The notes beneath the pieces were generated by a model, which searched no databases, was not told the origin of the DNA, and saw only the letters and a program-made list of their open reading frames with translations. DNA of 19,395 nucleotides, from assembly GCA_021826485.1 (NCBI GenBank), contig JAKAZX010000025.1:1-19395 (forward strand). Direction: 5' to 3'. The stretch is from Pseudomonadota bacterium. GTDB taxonomy: Bacteria > Pseudomonadota > Alphaproteobacteria > Acetobacterales > Acetobacteraceae. Shown here piece after piece: positions 1-11,133 of the stretch. The position numbers and the translations under genes were made by a program. The stretch's first letter is position 1. Each line of letters starts with the position of its first letter.

Positions 1-66
1 GCTGTGGCGGTTTGGTGGCAGTTTCGTGACTCGCCGCCGGTGCCGCCGCGTATCAGGATCGAAGCC

Positions 67-912
67 ATGAAAATCGGGGGCTTGGAACAGTCCGCGGGCA
101 CTGCGCGAGGCAGTGTCGCGGCGGCGACTGCGTTGCGGCGTGTGCGCGGGATGGCGCTCGCGCTGACCGCGTTGCTGGCATCATGGATAGTGGCAGGTCG
201 GCTGCGTGCCGTCGTGGACTACCCGGTCATGCACCGCCTGGACCGCTTCGCGCGGGTCGTGCCGGCGCTGGACCGGGCGCTGCTGTGGACCACCACATAT
301 TACATGCTGACCGGCGTCGTGCTGATGGCCTGCGTCTGGTACTGCTGGTTCGACCGCCCGGATACGGCGACCCGCGCCCGGCTGCTGGCCGGGACGGTGG
401 CGGCGTTCGGCGCCGGCCTGGGCGGGCGCGCCCTGCAACTGCTGCTGCCGACGCATCTGCGCCCGATGCACGACCCGGCGCTGGGCATGACGCTGCCCGA
501 CGGCGTGGACCCGGCCGCGCTGAACCACTGGAGTTCGTTCCCGAGCGACCACGCCGCCGTGCAGTTCGGCCTTGCCACGGTGGTCCTGCTGGCCAGCCCG
601 GCGCTCGGCCGGGCGATGCTGGTCTGGGTCGCGCTGCTGAACGCGGCGCGGGTCTATCTCGGCGTCCATTTCCCGACCGACATCACCGGCGGCGCGGCGT
701 TGGGCGTGCTCGCGGTGCTGCTGGCCGGCACCGCCCCGGCCGCCACGGCGGCGCGGGCGGCTTTGCGGTGGGAGCGACGGGCACCGGGAAGGTTCTACCT
801 GCTGGCGTTCTTCCTGAGCTACCAGATCGCGACCCTGTTCGACGAGGCCCGCACCGTCGGCGCCGCGACGGTCGGCCTGCTGCGCAGCCTGCTGGCCGGC
901 CGAGCGGCGTGA
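67..912 (+). CDS. PAP2-superfamily membrane phosphatase
   Basis: This is a 281-residue integral membrane protein of the PAP2 (phosphatidic acid phosphatase type 2) superfamily, which removes phosphate from lipid phosphates or polyprenyl diphosphates at the membrane. All three family motifs are visible. Motif 1 is an LRP around R132. Motif 2 is PSDHA at 159-163, a variant of the usual PSGH. Motif 3 is R195-x5-H201-x3-D205, in which H201 would be the nucleophile. Several hydrophobic segments flank the motifs. I chose the ATG at 67 because AGGA at 55-58 sits at ribosome-binding distance; a GTG at position 4 would extend the frame by 21 residues. The natural substrate cannot be read from sequence. 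Undecaprenyl diphosphate and phosphatidylglycerophosphate are both possible. The next gene begins 60 bases downstream. Confidence 0.85.
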   Translation: MKIGGLEQSAGTARGSVAAATALRRVRGMALALTALLASWIVAGRLRAVVDYPVMHRLDRFARVVPALDRALLWTTTYYMLTGVVLMACVWYCWFDRPDTATRARLLAGTVAAFGAGLGGRALQLLLPTHLRPMHDPALGMTLPDGVDPAALNHWSSFPSDHAAVQFGLATVVLLASPALGRAMLVWVALLNAARVYLGVHFPTDITGGAALGVLAVLLAGTAPAATAARAALRWERRAPGRFYLLAFFLSYQIATLFDEARTVGAATVGLLRSLLAGRAA

Positions 913-919
913 CGCCGGG

Positions 920-948
920 TTGAGGCGGCCCGGCCGATCCCCCACACT
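920..948 (+). promoter_or_regulatory. Candidate sigma-70 promoter for the MFS transporter gene
   Basis: TTGAGG (920-925), 17 bases, then CACACT (943-948) lies just before the transporter gene and leaves a leader of about 20 bases containing the ribosome-binding site. The -35 matches four of six consensus bases, while the -10 is poor. Transcription could instead continue from the phosphatase gene. Confidence 0.3.
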
Positions 949-972
949 GGGCGCAACGGAGAGGGAGCGCCC

Positions 973-2277
973 ATGTCCAAAATCCTCGCATCCCCGCGGG
1001 TCCGCCGGATCCAGCGCACGGCGCTGGCGCTGGTCGTGCTGGGCGGGGTGGTGAACTACATCGACCGGGCGACGCTTGCGGTCGGCAACCCGCTGATCCG
1101 CCAGGAACTCGGCCTGTCGGCGGTGGACATGGGGCTGCTGCTGTCGGCGTTCCTGTGGGCCTATGCGTTCTCCCAGCTTCCGGCCGGGGCGCTGGTGGAC
1201 CGGCTCGGTCCGCGGCGGCTGCTGGCGCTGGGCATGGCGCTGTGGTCGGTGGCGCAACTGCTCGGCGGGCTGGTGCGGGGGTTCGGGGAGTTCTTCGCCG
1301 CCCGCATGCTGCTCGGCGCCGGCGAGGCGCCGCAATTTCCCGCCAGCGCCCGCATCGCGCGGGACTGGTTCAACGTCCGCGACCGCGGGCTGGCGACCGG
1401 GTTCTGGAACTGCTCCTCCACCCTCGGCACCGCGATCTCGGCGCCGCTGCTGACGGTGCTGATGCTCAATTTCGGCTGGCGCTGGATGTTCGGCATCATG
1501 GGCATCGCCGGGCTGATCGTCGCCGCCGCCTTCTACGCGATCTATCGCGAGCCGCATCAGGTGACGCTGACCGCGGAGGAACAGCGCTACCGCACCGAGG
1601 GCGATGCGTCGGACGCCCGGGCGAGTCCGGTGACCTGGGCCGAATGGAAGCGGCTGTTCGCCTTCCGCACCACCTGGGGGATGCTGCTCGGCTTCTTCGG
1701 CACCGTCTATGTGACCTGGATCTACACCGCCTGGCTGCCGGTGTATCTGGAGCAGGACCGGCATATCAGCATCTCCCGCACCGGCTGGGTGGCGGCGGTG
1801 CCGTATGTGTTCGGGGTGGTCGGCAGCATCCTCGGCGGGCGGGTGGTGGACTGGCTGGTGGCGCGCGGCATGGCGCCGATGGCGAGCCGGAAATACCCGA
1901 TGGCCGCGGCGCTGCTGCTGACCGCGATCGCGACCACGCTGGCGGCCGAGACCGCGAGCAACGTCGTCGCGGTCGGCGGCATCTCCGTCTCGCTGTTCCT
2001 GCTCTATGTCTCCTCAACCTCCGCCTGGGCGATGCCGTCGGTGGCGGCGCCGGCGAACTGCACCGCCTCGCTCGGCGCGATGCAGAATTTCGGCGGCTAT
2101 CTGGGCGGCGCGCTGGCGCCGACGGTGACCGGGTTCATCGTGCAGTCCACCGGGTCCTTCGCGCCGGCGCTGCTGGTGGGCGCGGCCGTCGCGGTCGTCT
2201 GCGCCATCGGCTACCTGCTGCTGATCGGCGGCGCCATTCCGTCGGCGGAGCGCGGCGCCGCCCTTGCCCCGGCATGA
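973..2277 (+). CDS. MFS transporter, anion:cation symporter (ACS)-like family
   Basis: This is a 434-residue major facilitator superfamily permease of the inner membrane, with about 12 hydrophobic segments in two halves. The N-terminal segment carries NYIDRATLA starting at N28, which is typical of the ACS branch (hexuronate, galactonate, glucarate and phthalate transporters). The loop between segments 2 and 3 holds the MFS signature D76-R-L-G-P-R-R82. A hydrophilic central loop of about 35 residues, from around residue 193, separates the halves. It probably couples uptake of an organic anion to protons, but the substrate is not predictable from sequence. The start ATG follows a purine-rich GGAGAGGGAG at spacing of about five bases. 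No catabolic gene adjoins it to hint at the substrate. The gene ends 37 bases before tRNA-Leu without an obvious terminator. Confidence 0.88.
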   Translation: MSKILASPRVRRIQRTALALVVLGGVVNYIDRATLAVGNPLIRQELGLSAVDMGLLLSAFLWAYAFSQLPAGALVDRLGPRRLLALGMALWSVAQLLGGLVRGFGEFFAARMLLGAGEAPQFPASARIARDWFNVRDRGLATGFWNCSSTLGTAISAPLLTVLMLNFGWRWMFGIMGIAGLIVAAAFYAIYREPHQVTLTAEEQRYRTEGDASDARASPVTWAEWKRLFAFRTTWGMLLGFFGTVYVTWIYTAWLPVYLEQDRHISISRTGWVAAVPYVFGVVGSILGGRVVDWLVARGMAPMASRKYPMAAALLLTAIATTLAAETASNVVAVGGISVSLFLLYVSSTSAWAMPSVAAPANCTASLGAMQNFGGYLGGALAPTVTGFIVQSTGSFAPALLVGAAVAVVCAIGYLLLIGGAIPSAERGAALAPA

Positions 2278-2314
2278 CGCTTGCGCTACCTCCGCCCGCT
2301 CACGGCCGCCGGAC

Positions 2315-2399
<85 letters not shown>

Positions 2400-2446
2400 C
2401 TTTCCGGCACCGATCTGGCTCACCGGGTTACGAGGATCGTCCCTCC

Positions 2447-3844
2447 ATGCAGGTCACCGAGACGCTCTCCGACGGGCTGAAGCGCGCCTATACCGTGGTC
2501 GTACCGGCCGCCGACATCGTCGGCCGCCGTGACCGCCGCATCGCCGAACTCGGCAAGACGCTCAGGCTGCCCGGCTTCCGCCCCGGCAAGGTGCCGGCGA
2601 CCGTGGTGCGCCAGCGCTTCGGCCCCGCGGTCAGCGCCGAGGTGCTGGAAGAGAGCGTGAACGAGGCCACCCAGCAGGTGCTGACCGAGCGCAACCTGCG
2701 CTCCGCCGGCCAGCCGCGGGTGGAAGTGGTGGCGCTGCCGGAGCCGAAGGACAGCACCGCCAAGGACCTGGAGTTCAAGGTCGAGCTGGAACTGCTGCCC
2801 GACATCGCCCTGCCGGACCTGAGCGCGCTGACGCTGACGCGCCTGAAGGCGGAGCCGGCGGTGGAGTCGATCGACCGCGCGCTGGGCGAGCTGGCGCGCC
2901 GGCAGCGCAAGCTGGAACCGGTGACGGAGGTGCGGGCGGCCGAAGCCGGCGACGTGCTGACAATCGACTACGAGGGCAAGGTGGACGGTACGCCCTTCGC
3001 CGGGGGCAGCGCCACGGATGCCGATGTCGAGGTGGCCGGCCCCGGCTTCATCCCCGGCTTCACCGAGCAGCTCGCCGGGCTTGCGCCGGGCGAGAGCCGG
3101 CAGCTTCAGGTGACGTTCCCCGCCGAGTACGGCGCCCCCGAACTGGCCGGCAAGGCTGCCACTTTCGACGTGACCGCCAAGGCGCTGAAGCGCGCCGACA
3201 TCCCGGCGGTGGACGAGGCGTTCGCCACCACGCTCGGGTTCGAGGGCGGGCTGACCGAGCTGCGCGACGCCATCTCCGGCCAGATGCAGCGCGAGTACGA
3301 CCAGCTCTCCCGCCTGCGGATCAAGCGGCAGTTGCTGGACGCGCTGGCGGCGCAGGCCGCCTTCCCGGTGCCGCAGGGCATGGTGGACGCCGAGTTCGAG
3401 CAGATCTGGCAGCGCGTGGAGGCCGACCGGAAGAGCGGCCAGATGGATGACGACGACAAGGACAAGGACGAGGCGACCCTGCGCGCGGATTAGCGGCCGA
3501 TCGCCGAGCGCCGCGTCCGCCTCGGCCTGCTGCTGGCCGAGATCGGCCGGGCCGCGAATGTCACGGTGGGCCAGGACGAGCTGATGCGGGCGATGCGGGC
3601 CGAGGCGATGCGCTACCCCGGCCAGGAGCAGAAGGTGCTGGAGTTCTTCCGCAAGAACCCGCAGGCGGCGGATTCCCTGCGGGCGCCGCTGTTCGAGGAG
3701 AAGGTGGTCGATCACGTGCTGGGGCAGGCGCAGGTGACCGAGCAGACCGTGACGCCAGAGGAACTGGCCCGCGACCCGGCCGCGCCGGCCGCTGCGGAGG
3801 CGGCGACGGCGGAGGCCGGGCAGATGGCGGGGGCGGAAGGCTGA
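2447..3844 (+). pseudogene. tig: Trigger factor, interrupted by an in-frame amber codon
   Basis: Trigger factor is the ribosome-bound chaperone and peptidyl-prolyl isomerase that first meets nascent chains. The start ATG at 2447 follows GAGGA. The N-terminal ribosome-docking signature GFRPGKVP is at residues 43-50. The FKBP-like isomerase domain runs from about 169 to 250, and the C-terminal chaperone domain follows. Codon 349 (3491-3493) is TAG. The same frame then continues without shift through RPIAERRVRLGLLLAEIGR to TGA at 3842-3844. Read through, the protein would be 465 residues, which suits an alphaproteobacterial trigger factor. From memory of the family, the position before R-x-IAERRVRLG is tyrosine, so TAC or TAT to TAG is one base change. 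The product as written has 348 residues. It keeps the ribosome-binding and isomerase domains but loses the last third of the chaperone domain. There is no other damage, so the lesion is recent or a sequencing error. Confidence 0.9.
3491..3493 (+). other. In-frame amber stop inside tig
   Basis: The TAG triplet lies between GCG-GAT and CGG-CCG-ATC, and trigger-factor homology continues in the same frame on both sides. Downstream, GTG at 3566 or ATG at 3583 could in principle restart translation of the C-terminal piece. I see no convincing ribosome-binding site for either. Confidence 0.95.
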
Positions 3845-3846
3845 GG

Positions 3847-3875
3847 CTGGACCCGGCGGGCTGTCGCGCCCATGT
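3847..3875 (+). promoter_or_regulatory. Candidate RpoH (sigma-32)-like promoter for clpP
   Basis: CTGG (3847-3850), 18 bases, then CCCATGT (3869-3875) resembles the alphaproteobacterial heat-shock promoter (CTTG, 17-18 bases, CYTATNT as I recall it). It matches three of four and six of seven positions. It starts right after the tig stop and leaves a leader of roughly 40 bases before clpP. The family expectation that clpP is heat-inducible supports it, but the call is made by eye. Confidence 0.4.
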
Positions 3876-3919
3876 GAAGCGGGCGCGGCGCCGCGGCCGG
3901 CAGTCAGGAAGGACAGAAG

Positions 3920-4564
3920 ATGACGGATCGCGATCCGGTCGAGGTCTATAACAACGCGCTGGTGCCGATGGTGGTCGAACAGACCGCCCGCGGCGAGCGC
4001 GCGTATGATATTTATTCGCGACTGCTGAAGGAACGCATCGTGTTCCTGACCGGACCGGTCTATGACCAGGTCAGCGCGCTGATGTGCGCCCAGTTGCTGT
4101 TCCTGGAGAGCGAAAATCCCAACAAGGATATCGCCTTCTACATCAACAGCCCCGGCGGCGTGGTGTCGGCCGGCCTCGCGATCTACGACACGATGCAGTA
4201 TATCCGCAGCCCGGTCAGCACGGTGTGCATCGGCCAGGCGGCCAGCATGGGCAGCCTGCTGCTGGCGGCCGGCGCCAAGGGGAAGCGGTTTGCGCTGCCG
4301 AATGCCCGGGTGATGGTGCACCAGCCCTCCGGCGGGGCGCAGGGGCAGGCGGCGGATATCGAAATCCAGGCGCGCGAGATATTGCTTCTGCGCAAGCGGC
4401 TGAACGAAATCTATCACCGCCATACCGGCCAGCCGATCGCCGAGATCGAGCGGCGGCTGGAGCGCGACACCTACATGTCGGCCGAGGAGGCGCGGGATTT
4501 CGGGCTGGTGGACGAGGTGGTGGAGAGCCGCCCGACCCCGGCCGACACGGACGCGCGGACCTGA
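3920..4564 (+). CDS. clpP: ATP-dependent Clp protease proteolytic subunit ClpP
   Basis: This 214-residue serine peptidase forms the double-heptamer chamber that degrades proteins unfolded by ClpX (and ClpA where present) in the cytoplasm. The catalytic triad is visible: S109 in GQAASMGSL, H134 in MVHQPSGG, and D183 in LERDTYMS. The oxyanion-region SPGG is at 77-80. The N-terminus MTDRDPVEVYNNALVPMVVE fits a peptide that is processed and lines the axial pore. The length is normal for the family. A strong AGGAAGGA ribosome-binding site (3906-3913) fixes the ATG. It lies 75 bases after tig and 262 bases before clpX, the common order in alphaproteobacteria. The tail after about residue 203 is acidic and not conserved. 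Confidence 0.98.
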   Translation: MTDRDPVEVYNNALVPMVVEQTARGERAYDIYSRLLKERIVFLTGPVYDQVSALMCAQLLFLESENPNKDIAFYINSPGGVVSAGLAIYDTMQYIRSPVSTVCIGQAASMGSLLLAAGAKGKRFALPNARVMVHQPSGGAQGQAADIEIQAREILLLRKRLNEIYHRHTGQPIAEIERRLERDTYMSAEEARDFGLVDEVVESRPTPADTDART

Positions 4565-4756
4565 CGGACCCTGCCCGACCCCGGCCGCCGCCGGTTGCGG
4601 CCCCTGCGGGGCGTTGCAAAACCGCCACTTCGGTCACACCTGATGGCTGGGCGGCCGTTCCGGCGGCTCGGCCCTTCCCGTTGCCCCTGCCGTTCTGGCA
4701 AGGTGGCGCTTTGGTCCATCCGGCCCGTCCACGGGCCGGTGCTACCCGGCGAGTTC

Positions 4757-4786
4757 TTGTCCCGGCGCGATCGCGGGGACTAGGCT
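4757..4786 (+). promoter_or_regulatory. Candidate sigma-70 promoter for clpX
   Basis: TTGTCC (4757-4762), 18 bases, then TAGGCT (4781-4786) lies 40 bases before the clpX ATG, inside the 262-base clpP-clpX gap. The spacing and TAGnCT form match the hup promoter candidate in this window. Earlier in the same gap, GCCCC-TGC-GGGGC (4600-4612) can form a short GC hairpin but has no U-run. I see nothing else in the gap. Confidence 0.4.
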
Positions 4787-4826
4787 CCCGGCGGTGCGTC
4801 CCCGACGGTGCGGGGCAGGAGTGCTC

Positions 4827-6080
<1,254 letters not shown>

Positions 6081-6092
6081 CGGAGAAGGGGT

Positions 6093-6123
6093 GCCGGGGC
6101 TTAGGCTGCCGTGCGGCCCCGGC
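6093..6123 (+). terminator. Possible weak terminator hairpin after clpX
   Basis: GCCGGGGC (6093-6100) pairs with GCCCCGGC (6116-6123) across a 15-base loop, 12 bases after the clpX stop. The stem is perfect and GC-rich. The loop is large and only GGGGTTC follows, so it may merely slow polymerase or stabilise the 3' end. Confidence 0.3.
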
Positions 6124-6134
6124 GGGGTTCATGT

Positions 6135-6163
6135 CTTGCGGCACCGGGCAAGGGTGCCGATAT
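6135..6163 (+). promoter_or_regulatory. Candidate RpoH (sigma-32)-like promoter for lon
   Basis: CTTG (6135-6138), 18 bases, then CCGATAT (6157-6163) matches four of four and six of seven positions of the alphaproteobacterial heat-shock consensus as I recall it (CTTG, 17-18 bases, CYTATNT). It has the same spacing as the candidate before clpP. It would give a leader of roughly 90 bases before lon, a classic heat-shock gene. The call is made by eye only. Confidence 0.45.
6139..6159. repeat. Inverted repeat within the lon promoter spacer
   Basis: CGGCACC (6139-6145) and GGTGCCG (6153-6159) form a perfect 7-base inverted repeat around a 7-base centre. It fills the space between the -35 and -10 elements of the candidate lon promoter, which is where an operator could sit. 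A chance GC-rich palindrome is also possible. Confidence 0.4.
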
Positions 6164-6263
6164 CCGGACGGTTCATGGGGCGCTGCCTTGCTTGCGTCCC
6201 GGATGATGCGGCGCGTGCCTGCAGGGGCGCCCGCATCGCGACTGTCCTGAAGGAGGTCACGGA

Positions 6264-8717
<2,454 letters not shown>

Positions 8718-8733
8718 CCTGACTTGACCCGGG

Positions 8734-8762
8734 ACGGCCCGCCGGGCATTCCGGCGGGCCGT
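8734..8762 (+). terminator. Intrinsic-type terminator after lon
   Basis: ACGGCCCGCCGG (8734-8745) and CCGGCGGGCCGT (8751-8762) form a perfect 12-bp stem with a 5-base GCATT loop, 17 bases after the lon stop. The U-run is short (only TTGCC), as often seen in high-GC genomes. It separates the protease block from hup. Confidence 0.75.
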
Positions 8763-8825
8763 TGCCGTGCCGTGGCGCTGCGGTGGGCCGGCGCAGGATT
8801 TCGTCTGCGGCGGGCCGACACATCG

Positions 8826-8855
8826 TTGACGCCGCGGAAAACCGACCTTTAGTCT
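8826..8855 (+). promoter_or_regulatory. Sigma-70-type promoter for hup
   Basis: TTGACG (8826-8831), 18 bases, then TAGTCT (8850-8855) lies 65 bases before the hup start and beyond the lon terminator. The -35 matches five of six consensus bases. It is the clearest housekeeping promoter in the window and may also transcribe the tRNA-Val that follows hup. Confidence 0.55.
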
Positions 8856-8919
8856 CGGCCGGCCGCGGGCCGGCGAAAGCGCGGAGGACGTCAGGGATGG
8901 GAAGACAGGGAGTACCGAC

Positions 8920-9192
8920 GTGAACAAGATGGATCTGATCGCCGCCGTGGCGGACCAGACGGACCTGCCGAAGGCGAAGGCCACCGAGGTGGTCGATGCC
9001 GTGCTGAGCGCCATCGAAGGCGCGCTGAAACGCAAGGAGGAGGTGCGGCTGGTCGGGTTCGGCAGCTTCGCCACCGCCGTTCGCAAGGCCTCGACCGGCC
9101 GCAATCCGCGCACCGGCGAGGAGATCAAGATCGAAGCGTCGAACTCTGTTCGCTTCAAGCCCGGCAAGGCGCTGAAGGACGCGGTGAATTAG
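8920..9192 (+). CDS. hup: HU-family DNA-binding protein
   Basis: This 90-residue histone-like HU protein bends and compacts DNA in the nucleoid as a dimer. It begins MNKMDLIAAVADQ. The body motif VRLVGFGSFA and the beta-arm signature GRNPRTGEEIKI match the HU branch rather than the IHF branch, and the length is exactly typical. Translation starts at GTG 8920, with AGGGAG (8907-8912) upstream. A downstream in-frame ATG at 8929 is less likely because HU proteins usually begin MNK. It has its own promoter after the lon terminator. It stops with TAG 19 bases before tRNA-Val, so cotranscription with the tRNA is likely. Alphaproteobacteria commonly place hup after lon. Confidence 0.97.
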   Translation: MNKMDLIAAVADQTDLPKAKATEVVDAVLSAIEGALKRKEEVRLVGFGSFATAVRKASTGRNPRTGEEIKIEASNSVRFKPGKALKDAVN

Positions 9193-9211
9193 CGCTGCGC
9201 CACGGTGCGGC

Positions 9212-9286
9212 GGGCGGTTAGCTCAGCGGTAGAGCGTCTCGTTTACACCGAGAGGGCCGGCGGTTCGAACCCGTCACCGCCCACCA
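9212..9286 (+). tRNA. tRNA-Val (anticodon UAC)
   Basis: This is a 75-base tRNA including encoded CCA (9284-9286). The acceptor stem GGGCGGT (9212-9218) pairs with ACCGCCC (9276-9282). The anticodon stem TCTCG/CGAGA encloses loop TTTACAC with anticodon TAC. The T-arm carries GGTTCGAACCC. Confidence 0.97.
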
Positions 9287-9308
9287 CCCGGCTGCGAATT
9301 TTTGCCGG

Positions 9309-9337
9309 TTGACCCTGGCAGGGGTCGAGGCTAAACG
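9309..9337 (+). promoter_or_regulatory. Candidate sigma-70 promoter for tRNA-Asp
   Basis: TTGACC (9309-9314), 17 bases, then TAAACG (9332-9337) lies 12 bases before the mature tRNA-Asp. That is the usual short distance for a tRNA promoter. Cotranscription from tRNA-Val would be the alternative. Confidence 0.45.
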
Positions 9338-9349
9338 CCGCCTGCCGCT

Positions 9350-9426
<77 letters not shown>

Positions 9427-9431
9427 GCGGC

Positions 9432-9469
9432 GGCCAGACAAGAGATTGCGTGGCTGCCCCCCTCTGGCC
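9432..9469 (+). other. Inverted repeat downstream of tRNA-Asp
   Basis: GGCCAGA (9432-9438) can pair with TCTGGCC (9463-9469) over a 24-base loop, starting five bases after the tRNA CCA. It may help end or process the tRNA transcript. No U-run follows, so terminator activity is doubtful. Confidence 0.3.
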
Positions 9470-9493
9470 AAGGCACGGCGGCGGGGGTAAGGT
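9465..9493 (+). promoter_or_regulatory. Candidate promoter for the nuo operon
   Basis: TGGCCA (9465-9470), 17 bases, then TAAGGT (9488-9493) precedes nuoA by about 57 bases in the only gap between tRNA-Asp and the operon. The matches to consensus are partial (four of six, three of six). A weaker alternative -35, TTGCGT, is at 9446-9451. Confidence 0.28.
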
Positions 9494-9550
9494 CCGCGAC
9501 GTGCTGCGCTGCGGCATGGATCAGCGGTGCGGCGGGAAAGGAAGAGCACG

Positions 9551-9916
9551 ATGGCCCCGCTCCTGGCCAGTTATTTCCCCATTCTCGTCTTCATTGTGAT
9601 CGCGGGCGTGATTGCGCTGGCGATGGTGTTCGGCTCCCTGCTGGCGGCGCGCCAGAAGCCCTATGCCGAAAAACTGTCCGCCTATGAATGCGGGTTCGAG
9701 GCGTTCGACGATGCGCGCCGGCGCTTCGACGTGCGCTTCTACCTCGTGTCCATCCTGTTCATCATCTTCGACCTGGAAGTGGCGTTCCTGTTCCCGTGGG
9801 CGGTCAGCCTTTCCCGGATCGGGCTGTTCGGCTTCCTCTCGATGCTGGGCTTTCTTGGCGTCCTGACCGTCGGGTTTCTCTACGAGTGGAACAAGGGCGC
9901 GTTGGAGTGGGAGTAG
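9551..9916 (+). CDS. nuoA: NADH-quinone oxidoreductase subunit A
   Basis: This small membrane subunit of complex I sits next to NuoH and NuoJ at the joint between the peripheral and membrane arms, near the quinone channel. It has 121 residues and three hydrophobic helices (about 8-30, 66-86 and 92-114). The long loop carries the family motif AYECGFEAF, followed by RRRFDVRFYLVSILFIIFDLEV. The ATG at 9551 follows AAAGGAAG. A GTG eight codons upstream is less likely because it bypasses this site. It is the first gene of the operon. Its final Glu codon and stop (GGAGTAG) also supply the Shine-Dalgarno core for nuoB, seven bases further on. Confidence 0.97.
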   Translation: MAPLLASYFPILVFIVIAGVIALAMVFGSLLAARQKPYAEKLSAYECGFEAFDDARRRFDVRFYLVSILFIIFDLEVAFLFPWAVSLSRIGLFGFLSMLGFLGVLTVGFLYEWNKGALEWE

Positions 9917-9923
9917 GCCAGCC

Positions 9924-10496
9924 ATGGATGCGGTGAACGAGAACGCTGGCGTGCCGGCAGTTGCCTGGAATCGCGCGGCGCTGCAGCCGGGACCGGCACA
10001 GGATGCGGTCGTGAAGGGCATCACCGGCGAGATCGAGGGGCGCGGATTCGTCGTCGCCCAGCTCGACAAGCTGGTGAACTGGGCGCGGACCGGCAGCCTG
10101 TGGCCGATGACGTTCGGGCTTGCGTGCTGCGCGGTGGAGATGATCCACGCCTACATGCCGCGCTACGACCTCGACCGGTTCGGCACCATCCCGCGCGCCT
10201 CGCCGCGGCAGAGCGACGTGATGATCGTCGCCGGCACACTGACCAACAAGATGGCGCCGGCGCTGCGCAAGGTCTACGACCAGATGGCGGAACCGCGCTG
10301 GGTGATCAGCATGGGAAGCTGCGCCAACGGCGGCGGCTACTACCACTATTCGTATTCGGTGGTGCGCGGCTGCGACCGCATCGTGCCGGTGGATGTCTAC
10401 GTTCCCGGCTGCCCGCCGACGGCGGAGGCGCTGCTGTACGGCATCCTGCAACTGCAGAAGAAGATCCGCCGCACCGGGACGATCCTTCGTGGCTGA
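9924..10496 (+). CDS. nuoB: NADH-quinone oxidoreductase subunit B
   Basis: This peripheral-arm subunit (the PSST homologue) binds the terminal 4Fe-4S cluster N2, which hands electrons to quinone. It has 190 residues, and the four cluster ligands are present: adjacent C68 and C69 (GLACCAVEM), C133 (GSCANGG) and C163 (PGCPPTAE). The first 30 or so residues form a variable N-terminal extension usual in alphaproteobacteria. The ATG at 9924 is preceded by GGGAGTAGG. Its last codons overlap the GTG start of nuoC by eight bases, so the two are probably translationally coupled. Confidence 0.98.
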   Translation: MDAVNENAGVPAVAWNRAALQPGPAQDAVVKGITGEIEGRGFVVAQLDKLVNWARTGSLWPMTFGLACCAVEMIHAYMPRYDLDRFGTIPRASPRQSDVMIVAGTLTNKMAPALRKVYDQMAEPRWVISMGSCANGGGYYHYSYSVVRGCDRIVPVDVYVPGCPPTAEALLYGILQLQKKIRRTGTILRG

Positions 10497-11133
10497 GCAA
10501 CCGTCCGAATCGCTGCCCGCCGTCCCGCTCGTCGAGCAGGTCGGCGGCATTCCCGGGGTGCTCGCCGTCGCGGTGGAGTTCGGCCAGGTAGTGGCGCGCG
10601 CGCGCACCGACGCAGTGGTGCCGATCATGCAGACGCTGCGCGACGATCCGCGCTTCGCCTTCGAGCAGATGATGGACCTCTGCGGCGTCGATTGGCCGGA
10701 GCGGCCGGAGCGGTTCGAGGTGGTGTACAACCTGCTCTCGGTGTCGCTGAACCAGCGGCTGCGCGTCATCGTCACCACCGACGGCGCGACTCCGGTGCCG
10801 TCGGTCTGCACGATCTGGCCGGTCGCGACGTGGTGGGAGCGCGAGGCCTGGGATCTCTACGGCATCGTGTTCTCCGGCCAGTCCGATCTGCGCCGCATCC
10901 TGACCGATTACGGCTTCGAGGGTCATCCGCTGCGCAAGGACTTCCCGCTGTCCGGCTACGTGCAGGTGCGCTACGACGAGGAGCGCAAGCAGGTGGTGAA
11001 CGAGCCGGTCACGCTGACGCAGGATTTCCGCAACTTCGACTTCCTGTCGCCGTGGGAAGCGATCACGTCGCTGCCGGGCGACGAGAAGGCGCACGCGGCG
11101 CGCCTGGCGGCGCAGAAGGAGGCGAAGCCGTGA
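10489..11133 (+). CDS. nuoC: NADH-quinone oxidoreductase subunit C
   Basis: This is the 30-kDa-type subunit of the hydrophilic arm, which packs against NuoD and NuoB and has no cofactor. It has 214 residues. The signature EREAWDLYGIVFSG, followed by RRILTDYGFEGHPLRKDFPL, is intact. I chose GTG 10489, overlapping the nuoB stop (GTGGCTGA), because no suitable start lies downstream before conserved sequence. The ribosome-binding site is weak, consistent with coupling to nuoB. It is a separate gene and not fused to nuoD as in Escherichia coli. The GTG of nuoD overlaps its stop by four bases. Confidence 0.95.
   Translation: MAEQPSESLPAVPLVEQVGGIPGVLAVAVEFGQVVARARTDAVVPIMQTLRDDPRFAFEQMMDLCGVDWPERPERFEVVYNLLSVSLNQRLRVIVTTDGATPVPSVCTIWPVATWWEREAWDLYGIVFSGQSDLRRILTDYGFEGHPLRKDFPLSGYVQVRYDEERKQVVNEPVTLTQDFRNFDFLSPWEAITSLPGDEKAHAARLAAQKEAKP

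Noticed and set aside
181..1764. Long - strand frame (527 codons) opposite the phosphatase and transporter genes
   Set aside because: Its composition is dominated by Arg, Gln, Gly, Ala and His with no domain, while the + strand genes show clear motifs. The similar frames at 2420-4423, 4215-6050, 10971-13010, 12754-14370 and 17598-19301 were rejected for the same reason.
3440..3475. Acidic run with DDDDK in trigger factor as an insertion or tag
   Set aside because: A short Asp- and Lys-rich linker at this place is, as I recall, common in alphaproteobacterial trigger factors. Nothing points to an engineered origin.
3566..3844. A separate small gene after the tig amber codon
   Set aside because: The sequence is the continuous C-terminal part of trigger factor in the same frame, without a convincing ribosome-binding site. 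It is better described as the tail of the interrupted gene.
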